Positions 27,655 through 37,068 are shown, counted from the stretch's first letter. The stretch is 64,000 nucleotides of DNA from Micavibrio sp. UBA6212 (GCA_002421905.1 DISK01000003.1:70851-134850); one strand, 5' to 3'. Notes: generated by a model from the sequence alone, not told the origin. Translations and numbers: made by a program.

Positions 27655-28149
27655 ATGGCCAAGGCAGAAAAAAAAGCGAAAGGACTGATTTCGGTTAACC
27701 ATACGGTGGCCGAAAATCGTCGTGCGCGTTTTGACTATTTTCTGGAAGAAAAATTCGAAGCCGGGGTGATGTTGAACGGAACCGAGGTCAAGTCGCTGCG
27801 TCATGGTCAATGTTCGCTCAATGAAAGTTTTGCTGAAGAAAAAAACGGGGATTTGTGGCTGATCGGGTCATATATCGCGCCGTATGGGCCTGCGGGGGCG
27901 CATCTTCAACATGTGCCGCGCCGTGACCGGAAATTGTTGCTGCATAAACGGGAATTGGCGCGGTTATTCGCGGCAACCAAGCAAAAGGGCTACACGATTG
28001 TGCCTGTTCGGCTTTATTTTAATGCGCGCGGTGTGGCCAAGGTCGAAATTGCGCTTGCCAAGGGTAAGGCCCAGCATGATAAGCGTGAAACCATCAAACA
28101 GCGCGACTGGGATCGTTCCAAAACCCGCATTTTGCGCGGCGAAGACTAG
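27655..28149 (+). CDS. smpB: SsrA-binding protein SmpB
   Basis: A 164-aa tmRNA partner for trans-translation. Visible are the OB-fold core with FEAGVMLNGTEVKSLRHGQ and LLLHKRELARL, and the basic C-terminal tail KGKAQHDKRETIKQRDWDR that acts in the ribosomal decoding site. It lies 118 bp after dapA. The dapA-smpB order is common in alphaproteobacteria. Confidence 0.97.
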   Translation: MAKAEKKAKGLISVNHTVAENRRARFDYFLEEKFEAGVMLNGTEVKSLRHGQCSLNESFAEEKNGDLWLIGSYIAPYGPAGAHLQHVPRRDRKLLLHKRELARLFAATKQKGYTIVPVRLYFNARGVAKVEIALAKGKAQHDKRETIKQRDWDRSKTRILRGED

Positions 28150-28203
28150 CTTTTCCTCGACTTTTTTCTGGATTTATCTAGGAGTTTATACCCATTATGG
28201 CCG

Positions 28204-28446
28204 ATGAGTATTTCCGTCGTCCAAACTCCGCAAAACCCAAAACGCAGCCACTGGTCTCCTGCCCAACGTGAGGCGGCGCGTCTTCGTGTTGTGTCTTCTA
28301 AACCATGGAGCCATTCTACAGGGCCGCGCACTGCGTGTGGCAAGATAAAAAGGAATTGCATTATTCATAAAACGGCATCTCGGTGTGGGCAAATATTTTG
28401 CATATATAGAAAAGTTTTATGGAGTTCCCAGTTTTTACCACTATGA
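28204..28446 (+). CDS. Small STGPRT-motif hypothetical protein
   Basis: An 80-aa reading frame starting MSISVVQTP. The segment SPAQREAARLR...KPWSHSTGPRTACGK resembles a small conserved family seen in bacteria and phages, in which KPW-x-STGP-x-T-x-x-GK is the core and an asparagine-rich NA-x-KHG tail normally follows. Here the tail after GKIKRN does not match that pattern, so a late frameshift is possible. No ribosome site is strong. Function unknown. Confidence 0.45.
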   Translation: MSISVVQTPQNPKRSHWSPAQREAARLRVVSSKPWSHSTGPRTACGKIKRNCIIHKTASRCGQIFCIYRKVLWSSQFLPL

Positions 28447-28457
28447 TATACTGTGGC

Positions 28458-29672
28458 ATGGTTCTTCAATCTTCTCTTTCAGATCAATTGTTGTCTCCGG
28501 AAATCCGGATGATTTTTCGTGCGCTGGGGGAGAATCATGTCCGCTTTGTGGGGGGATGTGTACGCAATGCCCTGTTGGGGGAACCCATCCGCGATATTGA
28601 TCTGGCGACGACGCTTTTTCCACAAAACGTAACGGATCGTTTGTCAAAAAATGGAATCAAATCAATCCCTACCGGAATCGATCACGGAACGGTAAGTGCG
28701 CTCATTCATGGAAAAGCTTTTGAAATCACAACGCTTCGTATTGATAAGATAACCGATGGGCGACGTGCGAAAGTCGAATTTTCCAATGATTGGGAAGGGG
28801 ATGCACGGCGGCGAGATTTTACCATGAATGCGCTTTATGCGGATCTGGACGGTCATGTTTATGATCCGTTGGGGGTGGGGCTTGCCGATTTGGAAAAAAG
28901 GAAAGTCCGCTTTGTCGGCGATCCGGATTTGCGGATACGCGAAGATTATTTACGGTTTTTGCGCTTCTTCCGTTTTTCCTTGTTTTATGGCAAGGGGAAG
29001 TTTGATCGCCAAGGGTATGACGCGTGTGGTCGTCATGCGGCGGGTCTCAAAAAACTCTCGCGGGAGAGGATCACGCAAGAGCTGACCAAAATCATTCTTC
29101 ATCCGGATTGTCCCAAGGCTCTGGATAAAATGCGACAGGCAAAAGGGTTGGCTTCATTGTTCGGGCGAAAGTTTGATGTCGTGGCTCTCAAGAGGTTGGT
29201 GGATTGTCAGGCAGAGCAAACTTATGGGGAAGATCATTTGTTTGTGACGCGCCTGCTGGTGGTGTCGGGGTTCGGAAGCCAAGTTGAAAAGCGGATTGAT
29301 AAGTGGCTGGTTTTGAAGAAGAAACAACGCCCACTGGTTGGGGTGCTTGGTAGTTTTCGAATAAATACGATTCGGATCGATACGGGTCGGGTGACCCGAT
29401 GGATGGTTGAAGACGGACGCGATCTGGCGTTGATGCGGCTTGATTTATGTTATGCGCTGGGGCATTTGTCGCGGGCTTTGCATCATAAATTTTCGGTACA
29501 AATTTCGCAGGACGCCATTCCGGTTTTTCCGGTCGGGGCGGCGGATTTGATGAGTCTTGGCTATCGTGGCCGCGCGTTGGGGGAGTGTTTGAGAGATCTT
29601 CACCGAGTTTGGACGCGATCAGGATTCACAGCAGATCGTCAGGTATTGTTGGGGAAGGTTATTCCCAAATGA
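28458..29672 (+). CDS. CCA tRNA nucleotidyltransferase/poly(A) polymerase family
   Basis: About 404 aa, class II nucleotidyltransferase. The head domain has RFVGGCVRNALLG and the metal-binding DIDLATTLFP (D-x-D). RRDFTMNALYAD and DPDLRIREDYLRFLRFFRFS are the conserved B-D motifs of CCA-adding enzymes and poly(A) polymerases. The protein probably completes or repairs tRNA 3' ends. The start is taken at ATG 28458, which removes a non-conserved leader; ATG 28443 is an alternative. The 3' end overlaps hemF by 14 bp, convergently. Confidence 0.92.
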   Translation: MVLQSSLSDQLLSPEIRMIFRALGENHVRFVGGCVRNALLGEPIRDIDLATTLFPQNVTDRLSKNGIKSIPTGIDHGTVSALIHGKAFEITTLRIDKITDGRRAKVEFSNDWEGDARRRDFTMNALYADLDGHVYDPLGVGLADLEKRKVRFVGDPDLRIREDYLRFLRFFRFSLFYGKGKFDRQGYDACGRHAAGLKKLSRERITQELTKIILHPDCPKALDKMRQAKGLASLFGRKFDVVALKRLVDCQAEQTYGEDHLFVTRLLVVSGFGSQVEKRIDKWLVLKKKQRPLVGVLGSFRINTIRIDTGRVTRWMVEDGRDLALMRLDLCYALGHLSRALHHKFSVQISQDAIPVFPVGAADLMSLGYRGRALGECLRDLHRVWTRSGFTADRQVLLGKVIPK

Positions 29673-30549
29673 CTTCAGGGGGCATGGACATCAGGATGGC
29701 GTCGATATTGCCGCCGGTTTTCAGGCCGAATTGGGTTCCGCGGTCATGGATCAGATTAAACTCGACATAGCGTCCTCGTTTGACCAATTGGGTGTGGCGC
29801 TCTTCATCGCTCCATTCTTCATTCATATGACGGCGCACCAGTTTCGGGTAAATATCCAGAAAGGTGTTTCCAACATCTTTTGAAAAGGCGAAATCCTTGT
29901 CCCAGTCTCCGGTGTCGATATAGTCATAAAAGATACCTCCGACTCCGCGGGGTTCATCGCGGTGGGGAAGGAAAAAATACCGATCGCACCATGCGCTGAA
30001 TTCGTCATAATATTTGGGGTCATGACGGTCACAACACTCTTTCAAGGATGCGTGAAAATCGGTTTTGTCCTGTGGAGAGGGTAACATCGGGGTGAGGTCG
30101 GCACCGCCCCCCAGCCAGTGTTTTGCCGTGACGATCATCCGTAAATTCATATGGACTGCGGGGACTTTGGGCGATCTCATGTGGGCAACCAATGAAATGC
30201 CTGATGCCCAGAAGGCGCCGTTATTTTCTTCTGCCCCGGGAATCTGGGCACGGAAAGCCGGACTGAAATGGCCGTGAATGGTCGAGATATTTACCCCGAC
30301 TTTTTCAAAAACACGGCCTTTCATCAGGGATATTTCCCCACCACCACCCGGTGTGCCGTCTTCGTCTGCGTGATGCCAGACCTTGCGGGAAAACTCTCCG
30401 GCGGGCATATCTCTATGGCGGGTCTGGTTTTGGGTGTTTTCGATTTGTTCGAATTCGCTACAGATACGATTTCGCAGATCTCGGAAGAAATCTGCGGCGA
30501 TAATTTTGCTCTTTTCGTCAAACACAGATGTTGAGTCTTTACGTCTCAA
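29659..30549 (-). CDS. hemF: Oxygen-dependent coproporphyrinogen III oxidase
   Basis: A 296-aa HemF, converting coproporphyrinogen III to protoporphyrinogen IX with oxygen in haem synthesis. Characteristic stretches are DGTPGGGGEISLMKG, HMNLRMIVTAKHWLGGGADLTP, GVGGIFYDY and RGRYVEFNLIHDRGTQFGLKTGG near the C-terminus. The longest frame begins with TTG at 30549; a GTG at 30525 is an alternative. Presence of HemF fits an aerobic organism with the cytochrome bc1 genes nearby. Confidence 0.96.
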   Translation of the reverse strand: MRRKDSTSVFDEKSKIIAADFFRDLRNRICSEFEQIENTQNQTRHRDMPAGEFSRKVWHHADEDGTPGGGGEISLMKGRVFEKVGVNISTIHGHFSPAFRAQIPGAEENNGAFWASGISLVAHMRSPKVPAVHMNLRMIVTAKHWLGGGADLTPMLPSPQDKTDFHASLKECCDRHDPKYYDEFSAWCDRYFFLPHRDEPRGVGGIFYDYIDTGDWDKDFAFSKDVGNTFLDIYPKLVRRHMNEEWSDEERHTQLVKRGRYVEFNLIHDRGTQFGLKTGGNIDAILMSMPPEVIWE

Positions 30550-30697
30550 TGTTGTCCAACCCTCGGATTATCGTTTGGTTTTATTGTGCGGGCATATTAA
30601 ATAATAATTCTCTAATGTAAAATACATTATTTATATAATAGGCATCCGGTTCATGACAAATTGTCGCATCTCTTTGTTATGTGGCAGGCTCTTCGCC

Positions 30698-31153
30698 TTA
30701 ACTTGTTGGAAATCCATTGGTTTGACGCAAGGCTTCGCTTAAAATCATGGCTCCGGCCATCGCCATATTCAATGATCTGGCTTGGGAAGACATCGGGATT
30801 TTAACGCGGTGGGGCAGGGCGTTGTGGACGTCTTCGGGAACTCCGGCGCTTTCCCTTCCCAAAAGAAGAATGTCATCCGGATGGAATTTGAATTGTGTAA
30901 AGGGTTCACTGGCTTTGGTGGACAATAGAATAATTCTGCTGTTCTTGCAGGTATTCCGGAAACTATCCCACGATGTATGGCGCGTGATCTGTGCCAGATC
31001 AAAATAATCCATGGCAGAGGTTCTGATTTTCCGTTCATCCCAGATGAAACCGAAAGGCTCGATCAATTCCAAGGGGATATTCAATCCGGCACATAACCGG
31101 ATCAGGGATCCGGTGTTCTGGGGAATGTCTGGTTGGTAGGCAGCAAGACGCAT
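30698..31153 (-). CDS. trmL: tRNA (cytidine(34)-2'-O)-methyltransferase TrmL
   Basis: A 151-aa SPOUT-family methyltransferase modifying the wobble base of certain tRNA-Leu species. The SPOUT knot motifs are LLLGRESAGVPEDV and VKIPMSSQARSLNMAMAGAMIL. Length is typical for TrmL. It is divergent from petA across 213 bp, a region that also contains a 12-bp tandem duplication (31245-31268). Its known substrates are tRNA-Leu with CAA or UAA anticodons, the former present further along this window. Confidence 0.95.
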   Translation of the reverse strand: MRLAAYQPDIPQNTGSLIRLCAGLNIPLELIEPFGFIWDERKIRTSAMDYFDLAQITRHTSWDSFRNTCKNSRIILLSTKASEPFTQFKFHPDDILLLGRESAGVPEDVHNALPHRVKIPMSSQARSLNMAMAGAMILSEALRQTNGFPTS

Positions 31154-31366
31154 CGGGGAAAATCTTTAATTTACGAAAATCGAGGGTTTATGCTTCGAGC
31201 ATAGCGGAGGACATGATTGATTTCCATGATATTTTCTGTTTTGGGCTGGATTTTCAGCTGGATTTTCACTGGCAAATGTTTTACACCTCTCAAAGTGCCC
31301 CGGTTTTTGTCGGGATACTGTTAACTCTTTAATAACACTCAAAAACCAGGCAAGATAGTAAGTAGA

Positions 31367-31981
31367 ATGTCATCACACGATCATCATTCACAATGTTGCG
31401 GCGGTGGAAACTGCGCATCAGGTCAGGATCAAACTTCTCATACGGAGTCCCAATGTTGTTCCCATGAGGGTGAATCCCGACGGGATTTCCTTTTTATGGC
31501 GGCGGGCGCGATGGCGGCGGTCGGGACGGGAAGCGTTGTCTGGCCGTTTGTCCATCAAATGAATCCGGCAGCCGATACGCTGGCGCTGTCCACAACAGAA
31601 GTCGATCTGTCGGCGGTTGAGGTGGGTCAATCCGTCACTGTGATGTGGCGCGGTAAGCCGGTTTTTATCCGTCACCGGACTGAAAAAGAAATTCAGGACT
31701 CCAAAGATGTTGATGTTGCAAGTTTGCGCGACAAACAAACAGATGCCGATCGGGCTAAAATTCCGGAATGGTTGATTGTGATTGGTGTTTGTACCCACCT
31801 TGGTTGTGTGCCACTCGGGCAGAAACAAGGTGATGAACGTGGTGAATATGATGGTTGGTTCTGTCCTTGCCACGGGTCTGTTTATGATGCTTCAGGACGC
31901 ATCCGTAAAGGCCCTGCCCCGACAAATCTGGAAATTCCTACCTATACGTTTCTCAGCGATACGCTGGTTCGAATCGGATAA
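31367..31981 (+). CDS. petA: Ubiquinol-cytochrome c reductase iron-sulfur (Rieske) subunit
   Basis: A 204-aa Rieske protein of the bc1 complex. The cluster-binding motifs CTHLGC and CPCHGS are present. The N-terminal anchor is preceded by a twin-arginine motif, SRRDFLFMAAGAMA, starting near residue 36, the usual export route for Rieske proteins. Upstream of that is an unusual Cys/His/Gln-rich extension (HSQCCGGGNCASG) of about 30 residues that could be processed or metal-binding. First gene of petABC. Confidence 0.96.
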   Translation: MSSHDHHSQCCGGGNCASGQDQTSHTESQCCSHEGESRRDFLFMAAGAMAAVGTGSVVWPFVHQMNPAADTLALSTTEVDLSAVEVGQSVTVMWRGKPVFIRHRTEKEIQDSKDVDVASLRDKQTDADRAKIPEWLIVIGVCTHLGCVPLGQKQGDERGEYDGWFCPCHGSVYDASGRIRKGPAPTNLEIPTYTFLSDTLVRIG

Positions 31982-32000
31982 TTTATAACGGAGAGAATTA

Positions 32001-33320
32001 ATGTCTGCTGGTCCTCGCACACCTTTTGATAATAAAGTGGTTGAATGGTTTGACTCTCGTCTTCCCATCTTTTCCATGATGCAAAAAGAATATGGCGTGT
32101 TTCCTACGCCTAGAAATTTCAATTATTTCTGGAACTTCGGCGCAATCGCGATGTTCATGCTGGTCACCATGATCCTCTCCGGTATTACACTGGCGATGCA
32201 TTATGCAGCCAATACCGGATTGGCCTTTAACAGCGTCGAGCGGATTATGCGTGATGTGAATTACGGATGGTTGCTCCGTTATATTCATATGAACGGTGCC
32301 TCGTTCTTCTTTATTGCTGTTTATACTCATATTTTCCGTGGTCTTTATTACGGATCATACAAACAGCCGCGCGAATTGCTCTGGATTTTCGGTGTTGTGA
32401 TTTTCCTGTTGATGATGGCGACGGCGTTCATGGGATATGTTCTTCCATGGGGCCAAATGAGCTATTGGGGCGCAACCGTTATTACCAATTTCTTTACGGC
32501 GTTCCCTGTGGTGGGTGAGTCGATCCAGACATTGTTGATTGGTGGGTTCTCGGTTGATAATCCAACCCTCAACCGGTTCTTTGCCCTTCACTATCTGTTG
32601 CCGTTTGTGATTGTGGCTGTGGTGTTTCTTCATGTGTGGGCATTGCATGTGACCGGATCAAACAACCCGTCAGGTGTTGAACCAAAAACCAAGGACGATA
32701 CTCTGCCGTTCCACCCGTACTACACCATGAAGGACAGCTTCGGTATATTGGTGTTTGTGATGGTGTATTGCGTGTTTGTATTCTTTATGCCGAATGCGTT
32801 GGGACATCCTGACAACTATATCCCTGCCAATCCGATGGTGACACCTGCCCACATTGTGCCTGAATGGTATTTCCTGCCGTTCTATGCAATTTTGCGTGCG
32901 GTGACGGTGGATATTGGTATTCCGTTTACCGATATTACCCTCATCACAGCCAAGCTGGGCGGTGTGTTGTTGATGTTCGGGTCAATTGCCATCTTGATGG
33001 TCTTGCCATGGCTCGATTCTCATCCGGTTCGGTCAGCCCGTTATCGTCCGAAATTCAAATTGTTCCTGTTGCTGTTTGTGCTGGACGTTCTGGTTCTGGG
33101 TAAAATGGGCGGCATGAAGCCTGACGTGTCTTTGTTCCATATTACTGAGGATATTGTCTTTACCACAACCCATCTGTCCCAGATTGCGACGTTCTATTAT
33201 TTCGCGTTCTTCATTGTGGTGTTGCCAATTTTGAGCCGTGTTGAAAAAGCATTACCGCTTCCTGCAAGTATCCATGAATCGGTTTTGAAATGTAAAACTT
33301 CCTGTGAAGGGAATGTATAG
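32001..33320 (+). CDS. petB: Cytochrome b
   Basis: The 439-aa cytochrome b of the bc1 complex, a multi-pass membrane protein. Haem-ligating histidines lie in helices B and D (VYTHIFRGLYYGSY; FLHVWALHVTG). The Qo-site PEWY motif is in PEWYFLPFYAILRA. Several long hydrophobic helices are present. It starts 20 bp after petA with ribosome site GGAGAG. The C-terminal extension is modest. Transfers electrons from ubiquinol and pumps protons with petA and petC. Confidence 0.97.
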   Translation: MSAGPRTPFDNKVVEWFDSRLPIFSMMQKEYGVFPTPRNFNYFWNFGAIAMFMLVTMILSGITLAMHYAANTGLAFNSVERIMRDVNYGWLLRYIHMNGASFFFIAVYTHIFRGLYYGSYKQPRELLWIFGVVIFLLMMATAFMGYVLPWGQMSYWGATVITNFFTAFPVVGESIQTLLIGGFSVDNPTLNRFFALHYLLPFVIVAVVFLHVWALHVTGSNNPSGVEPKTKDDTLPFHPYYTMKDSFGILVFVMVYCVFVFFMPNALGHPDNYIPANPMVTPAHIVPEWYFLPFYAILRAVTVDIGIPFTDITLITAKLGGVLLMFGSIAILMVLPWLDSHPVRSARYRPKFKLFLLLFVLDVLVLGKMGGMKPDVSLFHITEDIVFTTTHLSQIATFYYFAFFIVVLPILSRVEKALPLPASIHESVLKCKTSCEGNV

Positions 33321-33321
33321 A

Positions 33322-34095
33322 ATGAAAAAAGTTGTTTTAACTGCCGTTTCGGTTCTGGCTTTGTCTGCCCCTGTTTTGGGATCTGTGGCTCATGCTTCCG
33401 AGGGTGGGGGGGAACCTTTGCCGAATGTTCAGTGGTCTTTCGATGGGCCATTCGGAACTTATGATAAGGCTTCGCTGCAACGTGGTTTGCTGGTGTACCG
33501 TCAGGTGTGTGCGGCGTGTCACTCCCTGAACCGTGTTGCCTTTCGGAACCTGACCGCTTTGGGCTATTCTGCCGATCAGGTCAAGGCTATTGCCTCTGAA
33601 TATACGGTTGTTGACGGTCCGAATGACGAGGGCGATATGTTCGAGCGGGCGGGCCGCCCAAGTGATTATTTCAAGTCGCCTTTCGCCAATGATCAGGCGG
33701 CAACTTTTGCCAATGGCGGCGCTTTGCCTCCTGATTTGTCCCTGATTACCAAGGCGCGTACAGGCGGTGCCGATTATGTGTTTGGTATTTTGACAGGGTT
33801 CTCGACGCCTCCATCCGATATCCGCATTCTGGATGGTCAGTATTACAATAAACATATGACGGGAAATGTTATCAAGATGGCACCACCTTTGATGGCTGGG
33901 GCTGTGACTTATGAGGATGGCTATCCTCAGACTGTCGAACAATATGCCAAGGATGTTTCCACCTTCCTGACTTGGGCGGCAGAGCCTGAAATGGAACAAC
34001 GGAAGCAAATGGGATTCAAAGTTCTGTTGTTCCTCGGAGTGTTCGCCTCCTTGATGTATGCTGTGAAACGTAAAATATGGTCGAAAGTTCATTAA
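33322..34095 (+). CDS. petC: Cytochrome c1
   Basis: Cytochrome c1 of the bc1 complex, about 257 aa. An N-terminal signal peptide (MKKVVLTAVSVLALSAP...AHA) is followed by the haem-attachment motif CAACHSL. A C-terminal transmembrane anchor (VLLFLGVFASLMYAV) precedes a basic tail. ATG 33322 is chosen because it begins a proper signal peptide; GTG 33304 and ATG 33313 upstream are in frame. It follows petB directly and is completed by a small membrane protein gene. Confidence 0.96.
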   Translation: MKKVVLTAVSVLALSAPVLGSVAHASEGGGEPLPNVQWSFDGPFGTYDKASLQRGLLVYRQVCAACHSLNRVAFRNLTALGYSADQVKAIASEYTVVDGPNDEGDMFERAGRPSDYFKSPFANDQAATFANGGALPPDLSLITKARTGGADYVFGILTGFSTPPSDIRILDGQYYNKHMTGNVIKMAPPLMAGAVTYEDGYPQTVEQYAKDVSTFLTWAAEPEMEQRKQMGFKVLLFLGVFASLMYAVKRKIWSKVH

Positions 34096-34098
34096 TTG

Positions 34099-34356
34099 AT
34101 GGCTAAAGAAGAAGATCCGAAACTGTATCTGGTTAGGGCAAAGCTGTATCGTTTTACATCTTTGCTTTTTATCACGATTGGAATTTTTGTTTTTTGTGTT
34201 TTATACGTCAAGTATATTGATGGTCGGCTTCTTGAGTCACTCAAAAGCCCTTACACTATTTTCTATTTTCTTGTTCCCTTCGCTCCGGGGGCGGTGTTGA
34301 CCATTCTGGCTGATCGTGCCGAAAAAAAATACCGTAGTCTTACCGAGAAAAAGTGA
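34099..34356 (+). CDS. Small two-helix membrane protein after petC
   Basis: An 85-aa protein with two hydrophobic segments (about residues 17-39 and 54-69) and charged ends. I do not recognise a family. It begins 4 bp after the petC stop (TTG directly before ATG 34099), so it is cotranscribed with the bc1 genes. This position suggests, without proof, a supernumerary subunit or assembly factor of the complex. Codon use is ordinary for the region. Confidence 0.7.
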   Translation: MAKEEDPKLYLVRAKLYRFTSLLFITIGIFVFCVLYVKYIDGRLLESLKSPYTIFYFLVPFAPGAVLTILADRAEKKYRSLTEKK

Positions 34357-34362
34357 GGCGAG

Positions 34363-34914
34363 ATGAAGAACTCCATACAGGATGTTCTGCATTTCTGGTT
34401 TGAAGAGACTTCTCCTTCGCAGTGGTTTCAGGTTAACGAGGTGTTTGACGATATGGTTCGTGACCGTTTTGACGGTTTGTACCAGATGGCGGTCAATGGC
34501 GTTTGTGACGGATGGGCGCGCGAAGTTGATGGGGCGTTGGCGCTGGTTCTGATTTTTGACCAGTTTCCCCGCAATATGTTTCGTGATACGGCGCAGGCTT
34601 TCTCAACCGACCCGCGGGCGCTTAAGGTTTCTCGCAAAGTGATTGAGTTGGGATTTGACCATCTGGTTTCTGTTTCCAAGCGGCGTTTCTTTTATCTTCC
34701 TTTTGAACATAGTGAGGATATCGAAGATCAAGAAACCTCCCTTTCTCTTTTTGAAAAAATGAAAGGGTCAGATCCTTTGAGCTACGAGTACGCACTCAGG
34801 CATTACAAAATCATCGAACAGTTCGGGCGCTATCCTCACCGCAATGCAGTGCTGGGGCGTGAAGACACAGTAGAAGAGCTGGCCTTCCTAAGTAAAAATG
34901 GCCGCGGTTTCTAA
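34363..34914 (+). CDS. DUF924 family protein
   Basis: A 183-aa cytoplasmic protein of the DUF924 family, all helical and TPR-like. Diagnostic stretches are VLHFWFEE near the N-terminus, LALVLIFDQFPRNMFRDTAQAF and FYLPFEHSEDIEDQ. Function unknown. It follows the small membrane protein by 6 bp, so it is probably in the same transcript, but many bacteria carry the gene elsewhere and the context is not informative. Confidence 0.92.
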   Translation: MKNSIQDVLHFWFEETSPSQWFQVNEVFDDMVRDRFDGLYQMAVNGVCDGWAREVDGALALVLIFDQFPRNMFRDTAQAFSTDPRALKVSRKVIELGFDHLVSVSKRRFFYLPFEHSEDIEDQETSLSLFEKMKGSDPLSYEYALRHYKIIEQFGRYPHRNAVLGREDTVEELAFLSKNGRGF

Positions 34915-34982
34915 TTTTTCTTATTCTGGTCTTGTTCTCCATATATGATAAGCGTAGAATGTGATTTTGGTTTAGATCGTAC

Positions 34983-36665
34983 ATGCCCAGTCTCGTCTTA
35001 CTTCACATCATCGGAGGTGTTTGCCTGCTTTTATTCGGACTGCGTTTAGTCCGGAACGGTGTCACGCGGGCATTTGGCGTGCAGTTGAGAAAGATTGTCT
35101 CGGCGGCCACGCGCAATCGGGTTCTGGCTCTGATTGCGGGAGTTGGGGTGACGGCTTTATTGCAAAGCTCGACGGCCACCACCATGATTATTGCCAGCTT
35201 TGCCGGGCAGGGCTTGATCTCCACGATTTCTGGTTTGGCGGTGGTGTTGGGTGCGGATGTCGGGACGACGCTGGTGGCCCAGATTTTGACCTTTGATTTA
35301 AGCTGGCTGTCGCCTGTTCTCATTATTTTCGGTTATATGTTTTATTCTGCTAAAGATCAGGCGAGTGTTAAGCGTCAGGTTGGCCGCATTCTGGTGGGGC
35401 TTGGGCTGATGCTGTTGGCTTTGACTGTTATCAAGCAGGAAGCTGGCCCTTTAAGAGAGTCTGATACATTGCCATTGATTTTGGCTCCTCTCGAGGATGA
35501 TCCGTTCTTCTCGGTGCTGGTGGGCGCGGTGCTGACATGGTTGTTCCATTCCTCATTGGCTATCGTTCTGCTTTTGATGTCGATGGTTCATACTGGCATT
35601 GTTCCCCTGCCTTTGGCTTTGATGCTGGTGCTCGGGGCCAATATCGGGAATGTTATTGCTCCGCTGTTATCGTCTTTGAAAGACCCTCCGCAGGCGGCCC
35701 GCATTCCGGCAGGAAACCTGATTATGCGCTTGATCGGTGTTTTTGTTACCTTGGCGGCTATTCAAATTTTCAAACCGGACTTTTCAATATTGGGAGATGA
35801 TGATGCTCGCATCGTGGTAAATTTCCACATGGCATTCAATATTGTATTGGCCTTGGCGTTCCTGCCTTTTCTTGGGTCGCTGTCAAAATTTGTGGCCCGC
35901 GCCATTCCCGATGTGAAAAAAGATGACAGTAATCAGAAAATTGCGCCGCAATATCTTGATGATCGTGTGTTTGATACGCCGACAGTGGCTTTGACCAATG
36001 CGTCACGGGAGGTGTTGCGGATTGCCGATATGACTGACCAGATGTTGCAACTGGTTTGGAATGCCTTCCAGAAGAATGACACGACGATCGTTGCAAAAAT
36101 TCGTGAGGCGGATGAAAATGTCGATATTCTTTATAGGGCTTTGAAGTCGTATCTGGTGAAGATCACGGGTGAGACGATGAATGATACCGAAGGGAAGCGA
36201 CATTTCCAGATTTTGACTTTTGCCACCAATATCGAACATGTCGGGGATATTATTGACCGCAATCTTTTGTCTTTGGCGGAAAAGAAAATTAAAGACAATG
36301 TCAATTTCTCGAAGGCCGGAAAAGAAGAGTTGGATAATCTGTTCCAACTGGTTCTGGATAGTGTCCGTCTGGCACAGACAGTGTTTATATCAAGTGATGT
36401 GCGTCTGGCACGCCAGTTGGTCGAGGATAAAGTTATTATCAAGAATGCTGAAAAAGAAGCTTCGCTGAACCATCTGGGGCGGCTGCAAAAAGGTGTGCCC
36501 GAGACGATTGCGACCAGTGATTTGCACATGGATATTATTCGCGATTTGCGGCGGATCAATTCGCTGATGACGTCGATTGCGTATCCAATTCTGGATGATG
36601 CCGGGGAATTGCACAGGTCTTTGCTGATTAATTCCGATGAAATCGTTAGTGATGGTAAAGTTTAG
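34983..36665 (+). CDS. Na/phosphate cotransporter with PhoU-like domain
   Basis: A 560-aa NptA-type transporter. The duplicated PNaS repeats are visible as LQSSTATTMIIASFAGQG and FHSSLAIVLLLMSMVH, each with the QSS/HSS signature, followed by GADVGTT and GANIGN. After about residue 330 a cytoplasmic helical PhoU-like domain follows. It is probably sodium-driven phosphate uptake or efflux at the inner membrane. No pho genes lie beside it. Confidence 0.93.
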   Translation: MPSLVLLHIIGGVCLLLFGLRLVRNGVTRAFGVQLRKIVSAATRNRVLALIAGVGVTALLQSSTATTMIIASFAGQGLISTISGLAVVLGADVGTTLVAQILTFDLSWLSPVLIIFGYMFYSAKDQASVKRQVGRILVGLGLMLLALTVIKQEAGPLRESDTLPLILAPLEDDPFFSVLVGAVLTWLFHSSLAIVLLLMSMVHTGIVPLPLALMLVLGANIGNVIAPLLSSLKDPPQAARIPAGNLIMRLIGVFVTLAAIQIFKPDFSILGDDDARIVVNFHMAFNIVLALAFLPFLGSLSKFVARAIPDVKKDDSNQKIAPQYLDDRVFDTPTVALTNASREVLRIADMTDQMLQLVWNAFQKNDTTIVAKIREADENVDILYRALKSYLVKITGETMNDTEGKRHFQILTFATNIEHVGDIIDRNLLSLAEKKIKDNVNFSKAGKEELDNLFQLVLDSVRLAQTVFISSDVRLARQLVEDKVIIKNAEKEASLNHLGRLQKGVPETIATSDLHMDIIRDLRRINSLMTSIAYPILDDAGELHRSLLINSDEIVSDGKV

Positions 36666-36897
36666 GCACAGTTTAATCTGCTCTTAAGAGTTTTGCTGTA
36701 ATCTGGTATGATATGTATATCTCTTGAGAACGGGAATGCGGTAAGGTGAGGGGGGCAAGACTGTATGTGCCCCTAACTTATTGATTTTCCAGCAGGTTGA
36801 ATTTGTCATGAAATATTCTGGATTTTTTGAGGAAAAACCCCATCTCAAGTGGTATAGTGTTCACATCCATCATTCATCTTAAATAAGGAGAAGTGAA

Positions 36898-37068
36898 ATG
36901 GCTTTATCTCAAAATGCGTCTGCACGTCAAGAATCTCTGCGTTCTCGTCATGGTTTACTAGAAGGGAGATTGCGCGAATTGAGTAGCCACCCGTCCGTTT
37001 CAGATACCGAGATTCGGGAATTGAAGCGTCAGAAATTACGGGTTAAGGAAGAGATGGAATCTCTTTAG
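36898..37068 (+). CDS. DUF465/YdcH family small protein
   Basis: A 56-aa protein with an entirely helical, charged sequence: an N-terminal MALSQNASARQESL, central RHGLLEGRLREL and C-terminal EIRELKRQKLRVKEEMESL. The pattern is that of the DUF465/YdcH family (short coiled-coil hairpins) common in alphaproteobacteria. A good ribosome site (AAGGAGAAG) precedes the ATG. A rho-independent terminator follows 24 bp after the stop. The 232 bp upstream (36666-36897) contain a short GGGGCA/TGCCCC stem near 36756-36777, but nothing else I can assign. Confidence 0.82.
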   Translation: MALSQNASARQESLRSRHGLLEGRLRELSSHPSVSDTEIRELKRQKLRVKEEMESL

